Origin: Frankiales bacterium
Lineage (GTDB): Bacteria > Actinomycetota > Actinomycetes > Mycobacteriales > SCTD01
Direction: 5' to 3'
NCBI GenBank assembly: GCA_025965935.1
Contig: JAOPVZ010000106.1
Location: forward strand, 1 to 50,522
Length of the DNA: 50,522 bases
This document shows, in pieces, positions 40,338 to 49,671 of this stretch. The translations under genes and the position numbers were made by a program. Within the stretch, counting starts at the first letter, position 1. Every line of letters starts with the position of its first letter. A model generated the notes under the pieces. That model was not told the origin of the DNA, ran no database searches, and saw only the letters and a program-made list of their open reading frames with translations.

Positions 40338-41345
40338 GTGACTCCCATGCCTCTGACCCCTCAAGACGTGGTCAACAAGAAGTTCGCCACGAAGCTGCGC
40401 GGCTACGACCAGGACGAGGTCGACGTCTTCCTCGACGAGGTCGAGCAGGAGCTCGTGCGTCTCCTCACGGAGAACGCCAACTTGCAGCAGCGGCTGTCCG
40501 TCGCACCACAGGCCGCCCCGCAGGCTGCCGCGCCGGCCGGTGTGGCCGAGCCGCCGCCCACGACGGCGCCCATCGCGCCCGGCGAGCCTCAGGAGGCCGC
40601 GCTGCGCACCCTGCTCATGGCGCAGCGCACCGCCGACCAGGCCATCGCTGAGGCCCGTGCCGAGGCCGACGCCCTGCTCGCGCAGGCGAAGTCCCGGCAG
40701 GCCCAGATCGACACCGAGCTCAACGCCCGCACCGCGAAGGCGATGTCCGAGCTGGAAGCGCGCCGCGCCGAGCTCGAGACCCGCATCGAGGACCTCCGCG
40801 CCTTCGAGCGGGAGTACCGGCTGCGGCTCAAGGCCTACCTCGAAGGTCAGCTCAAGGACCTCGAGGGTCGCAGCGTGAACGAGGGCCCCGGGACCGGCGT
40901 ACCCGCAGCCGCGCGCAGCGCCGCCATCGGTGCAGCACCTGCCGCAGCACCCACCGCACCTTCCGCTGCGCCGGCCCTCCACCGGCCACCCGCACCGGCG
41001 GCACCGGCGGCACCCGCGTCACCTGGTAGTCCCACGCCACCAACCACGCCACCCACCGCGCCGGTGGCACCTCCGTCGCCCTCGGCGGCGATCGCGCTGC
41101 CGGCCGAGTGGGCCGAGCTGCACGAGGGCGCCGAGACCCGGGCGGAGCTGTCCACGGAGCCGTCCACGGGGTCGTCGGCCAGCACAGCGGCGCCGGCGGG
41201 TCCGCCCCGGGAGGCGGCGCCCGGGCTGCGCGCCGTCCCGCCGCTCAGCGCCGACCCCGAGCGGGTGGGTCCGTTCACCGCGGCGCCTCCGCCCGTGACG
41301 GTGGAGCAGGTCGACGACGGTCCCGAACCGCCTTCCGAGCCCTGA
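40338..41345 (+). CDS. DivIVA-domain protein (Wag31-like) with Ala/Pro-rich tail
   Basis: LTPQDVVNKKFATKLRGYDQDEVDVFLDEVEQELVRLLTEN. Confidence 0.93.
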   Translation: MTPMPLTPQDVVNKKFATKLRGYDQDEVDVFLDEVEQELVRLLTENANLQQRLSVAPQAAPQAAAPAGVAEPPPTTAPIAPGEPQEAALRTLLMAQRTADQAIAEARAEADALLAQAKSRQAQIDTELNARTAKAMSELEARRAELETRIEDLRAFEREYRLRLKAYLEGQLKDLEGRSVNEGPGTGVPAAARSAAIGAAPAAAPTAPSAAPALHRPPAPAAPAAPASPGSPTPPTTPPTAPVAPPSPSAAIALPAEWAELHEGAETRAELSTEPSTGSSASTAAPAGPPREAAPGLRAVPPLSADPERVGPFTAAPPPVTVEQVDDGPEPPSEP

Positions 41346-41434
41346 TCGCGTCGCCCAGCCCGTGTTCGAGACCCATTGAGCCTCGGCATCAGTAGGATGC
41401 CCAGGCTCGTTCGCCCTCCCGGAGGACTCTCCCT

Positions 41435-42346
41435 GTGATCGTCATCAGCGGTGCGCTCGTCGTCGTCGCCCTCGTCCTGCTCGTCATCGGGCTCGTCATC
41501 GCCGGCCTGGGCTGGGTGTACGGCTCCATCGCGGTGAGCCTGCTGTCCTTCGTCTTCCTGGTGATCGGCATCCTGCAGCGCCGCAAGGAGGTGCCTGGTG
41601 CCGAGGCGCCGGCGCTGGCCGGTGCTGGCACCGGAGCGGTAGCCGCCGGAGTCGGCGCGCTGGTCCGCGCAGGTGACCGGCTGGTCGGCGACAAGGATGG
41701 CAAGGTTGACGACGCCACCGTCACGACGCTGCCCAGCGACTTCACGCCGCCGGCCGCTCCGACCGTCGCCGTCACCGGCGTTGCCGGCGAGGTGCTCGTC
41801 GTGGCGGGGCGCCCCCGCTACCACGTGGCGGGCTGCCGCTACCTGACGGGCAAGGACGCCGAGTCCGTCGCCGTGGCCGACGCCCGTGCGCAGGGCTTCA
41901 CGGCCTGCGGGGTCTGCAAGCCCGACGACGCGCTCGCGTCGGCTGCCCCTGCCGGGGCCACCGGGGCCATTGCAGCCGCCGAGCCGGTCGACGCCATCGA
42001 GGTCACCGAGCTCGTCGCGGCCGAGCCGGTGGTCGCGGCACCGGTCCGCACGGCCGCCCGCGCGCGCACCGCCACCAAGGCCCCGGCCAAGAAGGCTGCG
42101 CCGGCGAAGACCGCCGCCAAGCCAGCCACCACGACCACCGCCAGGGCCGCGTCCGCGGCGGGCACGGCCGCCAAGAAGGCTCCGGCGAAGACCGCCGCCA
42201 AGGCCGCGCCCGCCAAGACCGCCGCCAAGGCAGCGCCTGCGAAGAAGGCCACGCCCGCCAAGACCGCTGCGAAGGCAGCGCCCGCCAAGAAGGCCGGCCC
42301 CGCGAAGAAGGCACTGGCCAAGAAGGCCCCCGCCAAGCGCAGCTAG
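41435..42346 (+). CDS. membrane protein with Ada-like Zn motif and histone H1-like Ala/Lys/Pro tail
   Basis: Two TM segments; RYHVAGCRYLTGKDAESVAVADARAQGFTACGVCKP; tail of PAKKA/PAKTAAKA repeats. Confidence 0.75.
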   Translation: MIVISGALVVVALVLLVIGLVIAGLGWVYGSIAVSLLSFVFLVIGILQRRKEVPGAEAPALAGAGTGAVAAGVGALVRAGDRLVGDKDGKVDDATVTTLPSDFTPPAAPTVAVTGVAGEVLVVAGRPRYHVAGCRYLTGKDAESVAVADARAQGFTACGVCKPDDALASAAPAGATGAIAAAEPVDAIEVTELVAAEPVVAAPVRTAARARTATKAPAKKAAPAKTAAKPATTTTARAASAAGTAAKKAPAKTAAKAAPAKTAAKAAPAKKATPAKTAAKAAPAKKAGPAKKALAKKAPAKRS

Positions 42347-42369
42347 CCAGCCGGCCTCGACAGCCGAGT

Positions 42370-42416
42370 ACACGACAAGGGCCGCTTCCCGATCGGGGAA
42401 GCGGCCCTCGTCGTGT
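42370..42416. terminator. strong hairpin between convergent genes
   Basis: ACACGACAAGGGCCGCTTCCC-GATCGGGGAAGCGGCCCTCGTCGTGT, about 21-bp stem with one mismatch. Confidence 0.85.
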
Positions 42417-42524
42417 GGGGGCGGAGGGTGCCCGGAGCACAGGGGGGCGGCCCCGGGCACCCGCCGTTCCGCGAGCCAGCCCTGCCCGCGGGTCTTCGGC
42501 CACCGCGTCGCGGCGGCGGCGCGG

Positions 42525-43013
42525 CTACAGGCGGCCGCGCAGCGCGCTGCTCCGGAACGGGTCGCGGGAAGGCGGAGCAGGCAGGGAGAGGATCTCGCCG
42601 TTGGCGTCCAGGCCGCTCAGGCCGAGCACCCGCGAGAGCAGCGTGTGCGTCGTCTCACCGGCCTTGAGGCCCTCGGCCGTGAGGAAGACCCGGTAGATCG
42701 TGATGTAGTGCCGCACCGGGGTGTCGTAGCTCCAGTCGACGGAGCCGTAGTGCAGGGACTCCCCGCGGCTGCCGCCCACGCCCTCCCAGGGGGCGCTCCA
42801 GATCTGCACGCCGGCAGGGCCGGCGCTGAAGAGCCCGCCGGCCGAGACATCCTGCGCCTGCGCGGCGGCGAGCAGGGCTCGCCCTTCGCGCTCGGGCAGC
42901 ACCAGGGCGGGACGGACCTGCGACTGCAGGGCGACATCGGAGCCGGGCCGCGTCAGTCGGAACGACTTGTGGACCGGCTTCGCCTGCTCGAGCTCAACGG
43001 TGTGCACAGTCAC
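42525..43013 (-). CDS. conserved-looking protein of unknown function
   Basis: 162 aa ORF, MTVHTVELEQAKPVHKSFRLTRPGSDVALQSQVRPALVLPEREGRALLAAAQAQDVS; preceded by palindrome and followed by terminator. Confidence 0.65.
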   Translation of the reverse strand: MTVHTVELEQAKPVHKSFRLTRPGSDVALQSQVRPALVLPEREGRALLAAAQAQDVSAGGLFSAGPAGVQIWSAPWEGVGGSRGESLHYGSVDWSYDTPVRHYITIYRVFLTAEGLKAGETTHTLLSRVLGLSGLDANGEILSLPAPPSRDPFRSSALRGRL

Positions 43014-43034
43014 CGGGGCCTCCTGCTGCCTTGG

Positions 43035-43050
43035 TGCTCCAGATGGAGCA
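43035..43050. promoter_or_regulatory. perfect palindrome TGCTCCA-GA-TGGAGCA upstream of 42525-43013 gene
   Basis: 7-bp arms, 22 bp upstream of the start. Confidence 0.45.
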
Positions 43051-43170
43051 GTGCTGGGTGTTCACCAGCAGCATCGGCAGGCAGGTGGCCCGTTCTGACT
43101 GCGCCGTTCGGGTGGTTCTTGTCCCTGTCGGGCCATGTCCGAACTGGCACTGGGAGGGCGGCGCGTGGGC

Positions 43171-46100
43171 TCAGCGGCCGGCGAGGCGCAGCCAGAACCG
43201 CAGTCCGAGGTCCTCGTCGTCGTGGTGGGCGACGTCGGCCGTGGGCCTGCCCTCGGTGACGCTGACGGCGAGCACCTCCTCGGCCAGCTTCAGCGAGCCC
43301 TCGTGCAGGGCCTCGGCCAGCTCGTCCTGGGCGGCCCACCAGAGCTCGATGCGGTCGCTGACGTCGAGACCGCTGCTCTTGCGGGCATCCTGCACCAGCC
43401 GCACCACGTCGCGGACCAGACCGGCGCGGCGCAGCTCCGGGGTGATCTCGAGGTCCAGTGCCACCGTGTCGCCGCCGAACGTCGCGACCGCCCAGCCCTC
43501 ACGCGGCGTCTCGGTGACGAACACGTCGTCGGGTCCGAGGACGACGGGCGCACCGTCGACCTCGACCGTGGCGGTGCCGTCGCGCAGTGCCGCGGCAAGC
43601 GCGGCCGCATCGGCCTCGGCGATCGCCTTCGCCACCGCCTGCACGCCCTTCCCGAAGCGCTTGCCCAGCTCGCGGAAGTTGGCCTTGGCCGTGACGTCGA
43701 CGAGGTCGCCGGACAGCCGTTCGAGCGCCACGACGTTGAGCTCCAGGGCGACCAGCTCCTGCAGCTCGAACGGCAGGCCCTCCCAGCGCTGGGCCGACAC
43801 CAGTGCCCGCGACAACGGCTGCCGGGTCTTGGTCTTCGACTCGGCCCGCGCGGTACGACCGAGGTCCACCAGTCGACGTACCAGGGCCATCTGCTCGCCG
43901 AGCTCGACGTCGACCAGCGGGGTGTCTGTGACGGGCCAGGACTGCAGGTGCACGCTGTCACCGCCGACCAGCGCCTCGTGCAGCACCTCGGCCAGGAAGG
44001 GCGTGAACGGCGCCATCAGCGTGCCGAGCACGGTGAGGCACTCGTGCAGCGTCGTCAGCGCAGCCGGGTCGCCGTCCCAGAACCGGCGGCGAGAGACCCG
44101 CACGTACCAGTTGGACAGGTCGTCGATGAGTCGCTCCAGCCGCTTGCCGGCGCGCAGCGAGTCGAAGCCCTCGAGGGCCTCGGTGACCTCCGCGACGGTG
44201 GCATGCAGCTCGGACAGCGCCCACCTGTCGAGCAGGGTCAGCTCACCCGTCGTACCGGGGTTCCAGGCGTTCGCATCGGCGTAGAGGGTCAGGAACGAGG
44301 CGGTGTTCCACCAGGTCAGGAGGACCTTGCGCGTGACCTCCTCGAGCTGCGCATCGCCGATCCGGCGGGCGGACCACGGGTTGCCGCCGCAGAGCATGTA
44401 CCAGCGCAGCGCGTCGGCGCTGTGCCGGTCCATGAGCTCGTGCGGGTCGAGGACGTTGCCGAGGTGCTTGCTCATCTTGCGACCGTCGGCGTCGAGGATG
44501 TGGCCGAGGCAGAGCACCGTCTCGTACGCGCCGCGGTCGAAGACCAGCGTCCCGATCGCCATGAGCGTGTAGAACCAGCCGCGGGTCTGGTCGATCGCCT
44601 CGCAGATGAAGTTGGCCGGGTAGGCCGGCTCGATGCCGGTGTGCGGGTAGCCGACCTGGGCGAACGGCATCGAGCCGGCGTCGTACCAGCAGTCGATGAC
44701 CTCGGGGACGCGCCGGGCTTCCGCGCCGCAGTGGCAGGTGAGGGTCACGTCGTCGACGAAGGGCCGGTGCGGGTCCAGGGCGCTGACGTCCTGGCCGCTG
44801 AGCTCGGACAGCTCCCGCAGCGACCCGACGACGGTGAGGTGGGCCTCGTCGGCGGCGCACCGCCACATCGGCAGGGGAGTGCCCCAGTAGCGGTTCCTGG
44901 ACAGCGCCCAGTCGACGTTGTTGTCGAGCCAGTCGCCGTACCGGCCGGTCCGGATGGTCTCCGGGTGCCAGTCGGTGGCTGCGTTGACCTCGAGCAGCCG
45001 GTCCTTCACCGCCGTCGTGCGGATGTACCAGGACGGCAGCGCGTAGTAGAGCAGTGCGGTGTCGCAGCGCCAGCAGTGCGGGTACGGGTGCTCGTACGGC
45101 TGGTGCTTGAACAGCAGGCCGCGGCTCTTGAGGTCCTGCACCAGGGCCGGGTCCGCAGCCTTGAAGAACAGCCCACCGACCAGCGGGATGTCGTCGCGGA
45201 ACTTACCGTCGGGGCGCACCGGGTTGACCACCGGCAGGCCGTACTTTCGCGCGACCTGCAGGTCCTCTGCGCCGAACGCCGGTGCCTGGTGGACCAGGCC
45301 GGTGCCGCTGTCGGTCGTGACGTAGTCCGCCGTGCCGACGAAGTGCGCGCCCGGGATGTCGACCCAGTCGAAGGGCCGCTGGTAGGCCGTGTGCTCGAGC
45401 GCCGACCCCGGGAAGCTCGCCAGCACCTCCACGTCGTCGCCGAGGATGTGCTTGAGCGGCTCCGCGACGACCAGCACCTCGGTCGGCGTCTTGGCGACCA
45501 GGTAGGTCACGGTCGGGTGCACCGCCACGGCCGTGTTGGACACCAGCGTCCACGGCGTGGTCGTCCAGACCAGCAGGCTGGCCTTGCCCGCCCACTCCCC
45601 GCTGGTGATGGGGAAGCGCACGTAGACCGACGGGTCGACGACGGTCTGGTAGCCCTGCGCCACCTCGTGATCGGACAGGCCGGTGCCGCAGCGGGGGCAG
45701 TACGGCGCCACCCGGTAGTCCTCGACCAGCAGGCCCTTGTCGTAGATCTGCTTGAGCGACCACCACACCGACTCGATGTAGCTCGGCTGCATCGTCCAGT
45801 AGGCGTCGCTCAGGTCGCACCAGTACGCCATCCGCCGCGTGAGCTTCTCGAACTCGTCGACGTGCCGCGTCACGGACTCCCGGCACTTGGCGTTGAACTC
45901 GGCGATGCCGTAGGCCTCGATGTCCTGCTTGCCGGAGAAGCCCAACTCCTTCTCGACGGCGAGCTCGACCGGCAGCCCGTGGCAGTCCCAGCCGGCCTTC
46001 CGCGGCACGTACCGCCCCTGCATCGTCTTGAAGCGCGGGAACAGGTCCTTGAAGACCCGTGCCTCGACGTGGTGGGTGCCCGGCTTGCCGTTGGCCGTCG

Positions 46101-46239
46101 GCGGCCCCTCGTAGAACACCCACGGCTCGCCGTCGGCTGTCTGCTCCAGGCTGCGCTCGAAGACCTTCTCGCGCTCCCAGCGCTGCAGGACCTCGTGCTC
46201 CAGGGCAGGCAGGTCGACCTGGGGCGGGAGCTTGAGCAT
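43171..46239 (-). CDS. ileS: isoleucyl-tRNA synthetase (type 2-like)
   Basis: 1022 aa; GWDCHGLPVELAVEKELGF, RKMSKHLGN (KMSKS); signature GTHH at the HIGH position. Confidence 0.97.
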   Translation of the reverse strand: MLKLPPQVDLPALEHEVLQRWEREKVFERSLEQTADGEPWVFYEGPPTANGKPGTHHVEARVFKDLFPRFKTMQGRYVPRKAGWDCHGLPVELAVEKELGFSGKQDIEAYGIAEFNAKCRESVTRHVDEFEKLTRRMAYWCDLSDAYWTMQPSYIESVWWSLKQIYDKGLLVEDYRVAPYCPRCGTGLSDHEVAQGYQTVVDPSVYVRFPITSGEWAGKASLLVWTTTPWTLVSNTAVAVHPTVTYLVAKTPTEVLVVAEPLKHILGDDVEVLASFPGSALEHTAYQRPFDWVDIPGAHFVGTADYVTTDSGTGLVHQAPAFGAEDLQVARKYGLPVVNPVRPDGKFRDDIPLVGGLFFKAADPALVQDLKSRGLLFKHQPYEHPYPHCWRCDTALLYYALPSWYIRTTAVKDRLLEVNAATDWHPETIRTGRYGDWLDNNVDWALSRNRYWGTPLPMWRCAADEAHLTVVGSLRELSELSGQDVSALDPHRPFVDDVTLTCHCGAEARRVPEVIDCWYDAGSMPFAQVGYPHTGIEPAYPANFICEAIDQTRGWFYTLMAIGTLVFDRGAYETVLCLGHILDADGRKMSKHLGNVLDPHELMDRHSADALRWYMLCGGNPWSARRIGDAQLEEVTRKVLLTWWNTASFLTLYADANAWNPGTTGELTLLDRWALSELHATVAEVTEALEGFDSLRAGKRLERLIDDLSNWYVRVSRRRFWDGDPAALTTLHECLTVLGTLMAPFTPFLAEVLHEALVGGDSVHLQSWPVTDTPLVDVELGEQMALVRRLVDLGRTARAESKTKTRQPLSRALVSAQRWEGLPFELQELVALELNVVALERLSGDLVDVTAKANFRELGKRFGKGVQAVAKAIAEADAAALAAALRDGTATVEVDGAPVVLGPDDVFVTETPREGWAVATFGGDTVALDLEITPELRRAGLVRDVVRLVQDARKSSGLDVSDRIELWWAAQDELAEALHEGSLKLAEEVLAVSVTEGRPTADVAHHDDEDLGLRFWLRLAGR

Positions 46240-46245
46240 CGTGGT

Positions 46246-46385
46246 CCTCCGTCGTCTGTGCTCCGACGGAGGGACGATCCCCGGGCGGGGACCGCGGTAC
46301 CACCCTCCTTGTCAGCCACAGGGAACCTGTGCCCGACCGCTCTGGCCGTGCGGGTCGCTCAGGGGGTGATCTTCACCCCGGCCAG
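46246..46385 (-). ncRNA. T-box leader of ileS (translational type, short stem I, AUC specifier)
   Basis: T-box AGGGTGGTACCGCGG (46292-46306); GGGGTGAAGATCACCCC specifier hairpin (46363-46379); SD-sequestering CCTCCGTCG/CGACGGAGG (46246-46272). Confidence 0.93.
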
Positions 46386-46758
46386 GCCCCTGGGCTCACA
46401 CCGTCCCCAGGTCGCTCTCGGCTGCGTCCGGACCTACTCGTCCCCGTCACCGCGACAGCAGGCAGCCTAGTCGGCGGGGTCGGCCGAGGGCCACGGACTT
46501 CGGGGTACGGCGGGACGGCGGCCGTTCCGGTCAGTGTCAGGTCTGTCGTCGGCCGGCGCCGGTCGAGCTCGGAGCCCCGCGCAGGCCTACGATGTGTCGC
46601 GCCCGGGAGACCCCCTCTGACCAGGGACGATGGACGGCAACCGCTAGTCTGTCCAGTTCGCGGTCGGGATCGTGCGGCGTGGCTCTTTGTGGCTGGATCA
46701 GGTGACACGTAGCATCGCCGCCCGTCCGATCATGTCTGGGCCCAAGCAGGGAGTCGTC

Positions 46759-48228
46759 ATGGCCACCGGCAAGCGCTTGCGCCTCTTCTCGCGCAAGGAG
46801 AAGGCGACCGGCACCGCCGTGCCCGCGTCTGCGCCGGCGAAGTCTGCCGCTGCTCCCGCACCCGCGCCCACTCCCGAGCGGGCTCCCATCCAGACCGCAC
46901 CCGCGAGCACCCCTGCCAAGGCTGCCCCTGCGAAGCCGGCTCCCACGCCGGCTCCCACACAGGCAACCAAGCCGGCAACCAAGAGCGCTGCCAAGGTGGC
47001 GCCCAAGCCCCTTCCGCGGGCTCGGCCCACGGCCGCGCCGGTGAAACCAGCAGTCAAGTCAGCCGCCAAGCCACCGGCCAAGCCGGCAGCGAAGGCAGCA
47101 GCAAAGCCGGCAGCGAAGGCGCCGGCGAGGCCAGCAGCCAAGGCACCGGTCAAGAGCCCGGCGAGAGCCGCCAGCAAGACCGCTGCGAAAGCTCCAGCGA
47201 AGTCCCCAGCTCAGGCGTCCGCCACCTCCCCGGCGAAGGCGTCCGTGAAGAAAGCTGCACCCGTGACCAAGAAGGCGGCCCCGGCCGCGAAGACCGCAAG
47301 CAAGCCGACCAGCAAGCCGACCAGCAAGGCTTCCCCGAAGAACACGCCCAAGGCCGCCGCCAAGGCCCCTGCCAAAGCCCCTGCCAAAGCGACGAGCAAG
47401 GCGCCGGCCAAGGCCGCGAAAGCACCTACGAAGGCACCTACCAAGGCACCTGCGAAGGCGGCTGCCAAGAAGGCCGCCCCGACCAAGAAGGCCGTTCCCG
47501 CAAAGGCAGCTGCTGCTGCGAAGAAGGCGGCACCTGCCAGGAAGGCGGCACCTGCCAAGAAGGCAACACCTGCGAAGGCCCCAGCGAAGATCGCCGCTGC
47601 CAAGAAGGCAGCGCCCGCCAAGAATGCAGCGGCCGCCAACAAGACCGCGCCCGCCAAGCAGGCCGCACCGACCAAGGCGACTCCCACCAAGGCTGCTCCC
47701 GTCAAGGTGACGCCCGCGAAGGCAGCACCTGCTCCGAAGCCTGCGGCCGCCGCCGTACCCGCTCCTGCTCCGGCGCCCCAGCCTGCTCCTGCTCCTGCAA
47801 AGAAGGCCGCGGCCGCGAAGGCACCCGGCAGGCCGCTGCCCGACACGCCGCTGACCGGGGCGGACGCCTGGACCAAGAAGGAGCTGGCCGACGTCCGCAA
47901 GGCGCTGGAGGCAGAGGCCCGGGACCTGCGCGGGGAGATCGACGACGCCGAGCACCAGAACGCAGACCTGCGCCGCGACGCCGGCTCGGAGGGCACCGGG
48001 GACGAGGCCGACGCGGGCTCGAAGACCTTCGAGCGCGAGCACGAGATGTCGATCGCCAACAACAGCCGTGACCTGTTGCTGCAGGTCGAGCGCGCCCTGG
48101 CGCGGCTCGACGCCGGCACCTACGGCCGGTGCGAGAACTGCGGCGATCCGATCCCCAAGGCCCGGCTGCAGGCGTTCCCCCGCGCCACGCTGGACGTGAA
48201 GTGCAAGCAGCGCGAGGAGCGGCGCTGA
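46759..48228 (+). CDS. TraR/DksA-type zinc-finger protein with long H1-like Ala/Lys/Pro N-terminal region
   Basis: About 370 aa AKKAAPAK-type repeats then LTGADAWTKKELADVRKALEAEARDLRGEIDDAEHQNADLRRD...[43 protein letters not shown]. Confidence 0.88.
   Translation: MATGKRLRLFSRKEKATGTAVPASAPAKSAAAPAPAPTPERAPIQTAPASTPAKAAPAKPAPTPAPTQATKPATKSAAKVAPKPLPRARPTAAPVKPAVKSAAKPPAKPAAKAAAKPAAKAPARPAAKAPVKSPARAASKTAAKAPAKSPAQASATSPAKASVKKAAPVTKKAAPAAKTASKPTSKPTSKASPKNTPKAAAKAPAKAPAKATSKAPAKAAKAPTKAPTKAPAKAAAKKAAPTKKAVPAKAAAAAKKAAPARKAAPAKKATPAKAPAKIAAAKKAAPAKNAAAANKTAPAKQAAPTKATPTKAAPVKVTPAKAAPAPKPAAAAVPAPAPAPQPAPAPAKKAAAAKAPGRPLPDTPLTGADAWTKKELADVRKALEAEARDLRGEIDDAEHQNADLRRDAGSEGTGDEADAGSKTFEREHEMSIANNSRDLLLQVERALARLDAGTYGRCENCGDPIPKARLQAFPRATLDVKCKQREERR
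46845..47830 (+). repeat. low-complexity region encoding AKxAxPAK repeats
   Basis: Repeated (A/C)AAG/GCC/CCT codons, e.g. GCACCTACGAAGGCACCTACCAAGGCACCT. Confidence 0.85.
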
Positions 48229-48734
48229 GGCCCCCCCGGGCCCTCCTCGTCCTGGTCGCGCTCCTCACGGTCGCACTCGACGTCGCCACGAAGGCCCTCG
48301 TCGTGGCGCACCTCGAGGGCAAGGACTCGGTCCGGCTGCTCGGGGGAGCCGTGACGCTTGTCGTCTCGCGCAACAGCGGAGCGGCCTTCTCCTTCGCACA
48401 GGGAATGACGATCGTCTTCACCGCGGTGGCGGCGGGGGTGATCGTCTACATCGCGCGGATCATGCCGAGGCTTCGGTCCCGCGGCTGGGCAGTCACTCTC
48501 GGGCTGCTGCTCGGCGGGGCGCTCGGCAACCTGCTCGACCGGCTGACCCGGTCACCTGGCTTCGGTCGTGGCTGGGTCGTCGACTTCATCTCGGTGCCGC
48601 ACTTCGCGAGCTTCAACGTCGCCGACAGCGGCATCACGGTCGGCGCGGCCCTGGCGATCCTGCTCTCGTTCCGCGGGATCGAGGTCGACGGCACGCGCAG
48701 AGCGCCGGCCGGAGAGCAGAACCAGGCAGACTAG
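48225..48734 (+). CDS. lspA: lipoprotein signal peptidase; CTG start at 48225 inferred (GTG 48129 is the alternative)
   Basis: [65 protein letters not shown]. Confidence 0.93.
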   Translation: MRPPRALLVLVALLTVALDVATKALVVAHLEGKDSVRLLGGAVTLVVSRNSGAAFSFAQGMTIVFTAVAAGVIVYIARIMPRLRSRGWAVTLGLLLGGALGNLLDRLTRSPGFGRGWVVDFISVPHFASFNVADSGITVGAALAILLSFRGIEVDGTRRAPAGEQNQAD

Positions 48735-48738
48735 AGAG

Positions 48739-49671
48739 GTGAGCAGCGACCGACGGAGCCTTCCCGTCCCCGAGGGCCTCGACGGGCTTCGCCTCGACGC
48801 CGCGCTCTCGCGGCTGTTCGGTCTGTCCCGTACGGCGGCAGCGACCGTCATCGAGAACGGCGGCGCCAGCCTGGACGGCCGGGTCCGCAGCAAGTCGGAC
48901 CGGGTCGTGGCCGGGTCGGTGCTCGAGGTGGAGCTGCCGAACGCGGCGCCCACCACGTTCGCGCCGCCGGAGGTCGTCGAGGGCCTGCGCGTCGTACACG
49001 AGGACGACAGCATCATCGTGGTGGACAAGCCTGTTGGGGTGGCCGCGCACCCGTCCGGCAGCTGGGAGGGCCCGACCGTGATCGGCGGCCTGTCCGCGGC
49101 CGGTCACCGGGTGTCGACCAGCGGGGCCGAGGAGCGGCAGGGCGTCGTCCACCGGCTGGACGTCGGCACCAGCGGGCTCATGGTCGTGGCCAAGAGCGAG
49201 CACGCCTACTCGGTGCTGAAGGACGCCTTCCGCGAGCGGAAGGTCGACAAGCGCTACCACGCACTGGTTCAGGGGCACCCGGATCCCATGACGGGCACCG
49301 TGGACGCACCGATCGACCGGCACCCGACCTCGGCGTACAAGTTCGCGGTCGTCGCCGGGGGCCGCGACAGCGTCACCCACTACGAGACGATCGAGGCGTT
49401 CCGGCACGCCACGCTGCTCGAGATCCACCTGGAGACCGGCCGGACCCACCAGATCCGCGTGCACATGAGCGCCATGAAGCACCCGTGCGTGGGTGACATC
49501 ACCTACGGCGCCGACCCGACGCTGTCGAAGAAGCTGCACCTCGAGCGGCAGTGGCTGCACGCCGTCAAGCTGTCCTTCGCGCACCCGGACGACGGCCGCT
49601 GGGTGGAGTTCGAGAGCCCCTACGCACCCGACCTGCAGGGGGCCCTCGACACCATCGCGGCGCTCTCGTGA
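48739..49671 (+). CDS. RluA-family pseudouridine synthase
   Basis: S4-like N-terminus; [57 protein letters not shown]. Confidence 0.95.
   Translation: MSSDRRSLPVPEGLDGLRLDAALSRLFGLSRTAAATVIENGGASLDGRVRSKSDRVVAGSVLEVELPNAAPTTFAPPEVVEGLRVVHEDDSIIVVDKPVGVAAHPSGSWEGPTVIGGLSAAGHRVSTSGAEERQGVVHRLDVGTSGLMVVAKSEHAYSVLKDAFRERKVDKRYHALVQGHPDPMTGTVDAPIDRHPTSAYKFAVVAGGRDSVTHYETIEAFRHATLLEIHLETGRTHQIRVHMSAMKHPCVGDITYGADPTLSKKLHLERQWLHAVKLSFAHPDDGRWVEFESPYAPDLQGALDTIAALS

Noticed and set aside
40847-42460. 537-aa Gly-rich minus-strand ORF
   Set aside because: Antisense of Ala/Lys/Pro repeats in DivIVA tail and H1-like protein; composition artefact
43135-46470. 1111-aa plus-strand ORF antisense to ileS
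   Set aside because: Shadow ORF from high GC3 codon usage; opposite strand is a clear full-length IleRS and T-box leader
46845-47830. Possible CRISPR or satellite array from repeated units
   Set aside because: Repeats follow codon periodicity of a PAKKA-rich protein; no constant repeat with unique spacers
38761-48840. Recurrent GTACGGCGGCAG-type words as a possible dispersed motif
   Set aside because: Occur mostly inside coding frames and fit preferred codons; no structure or consistent position
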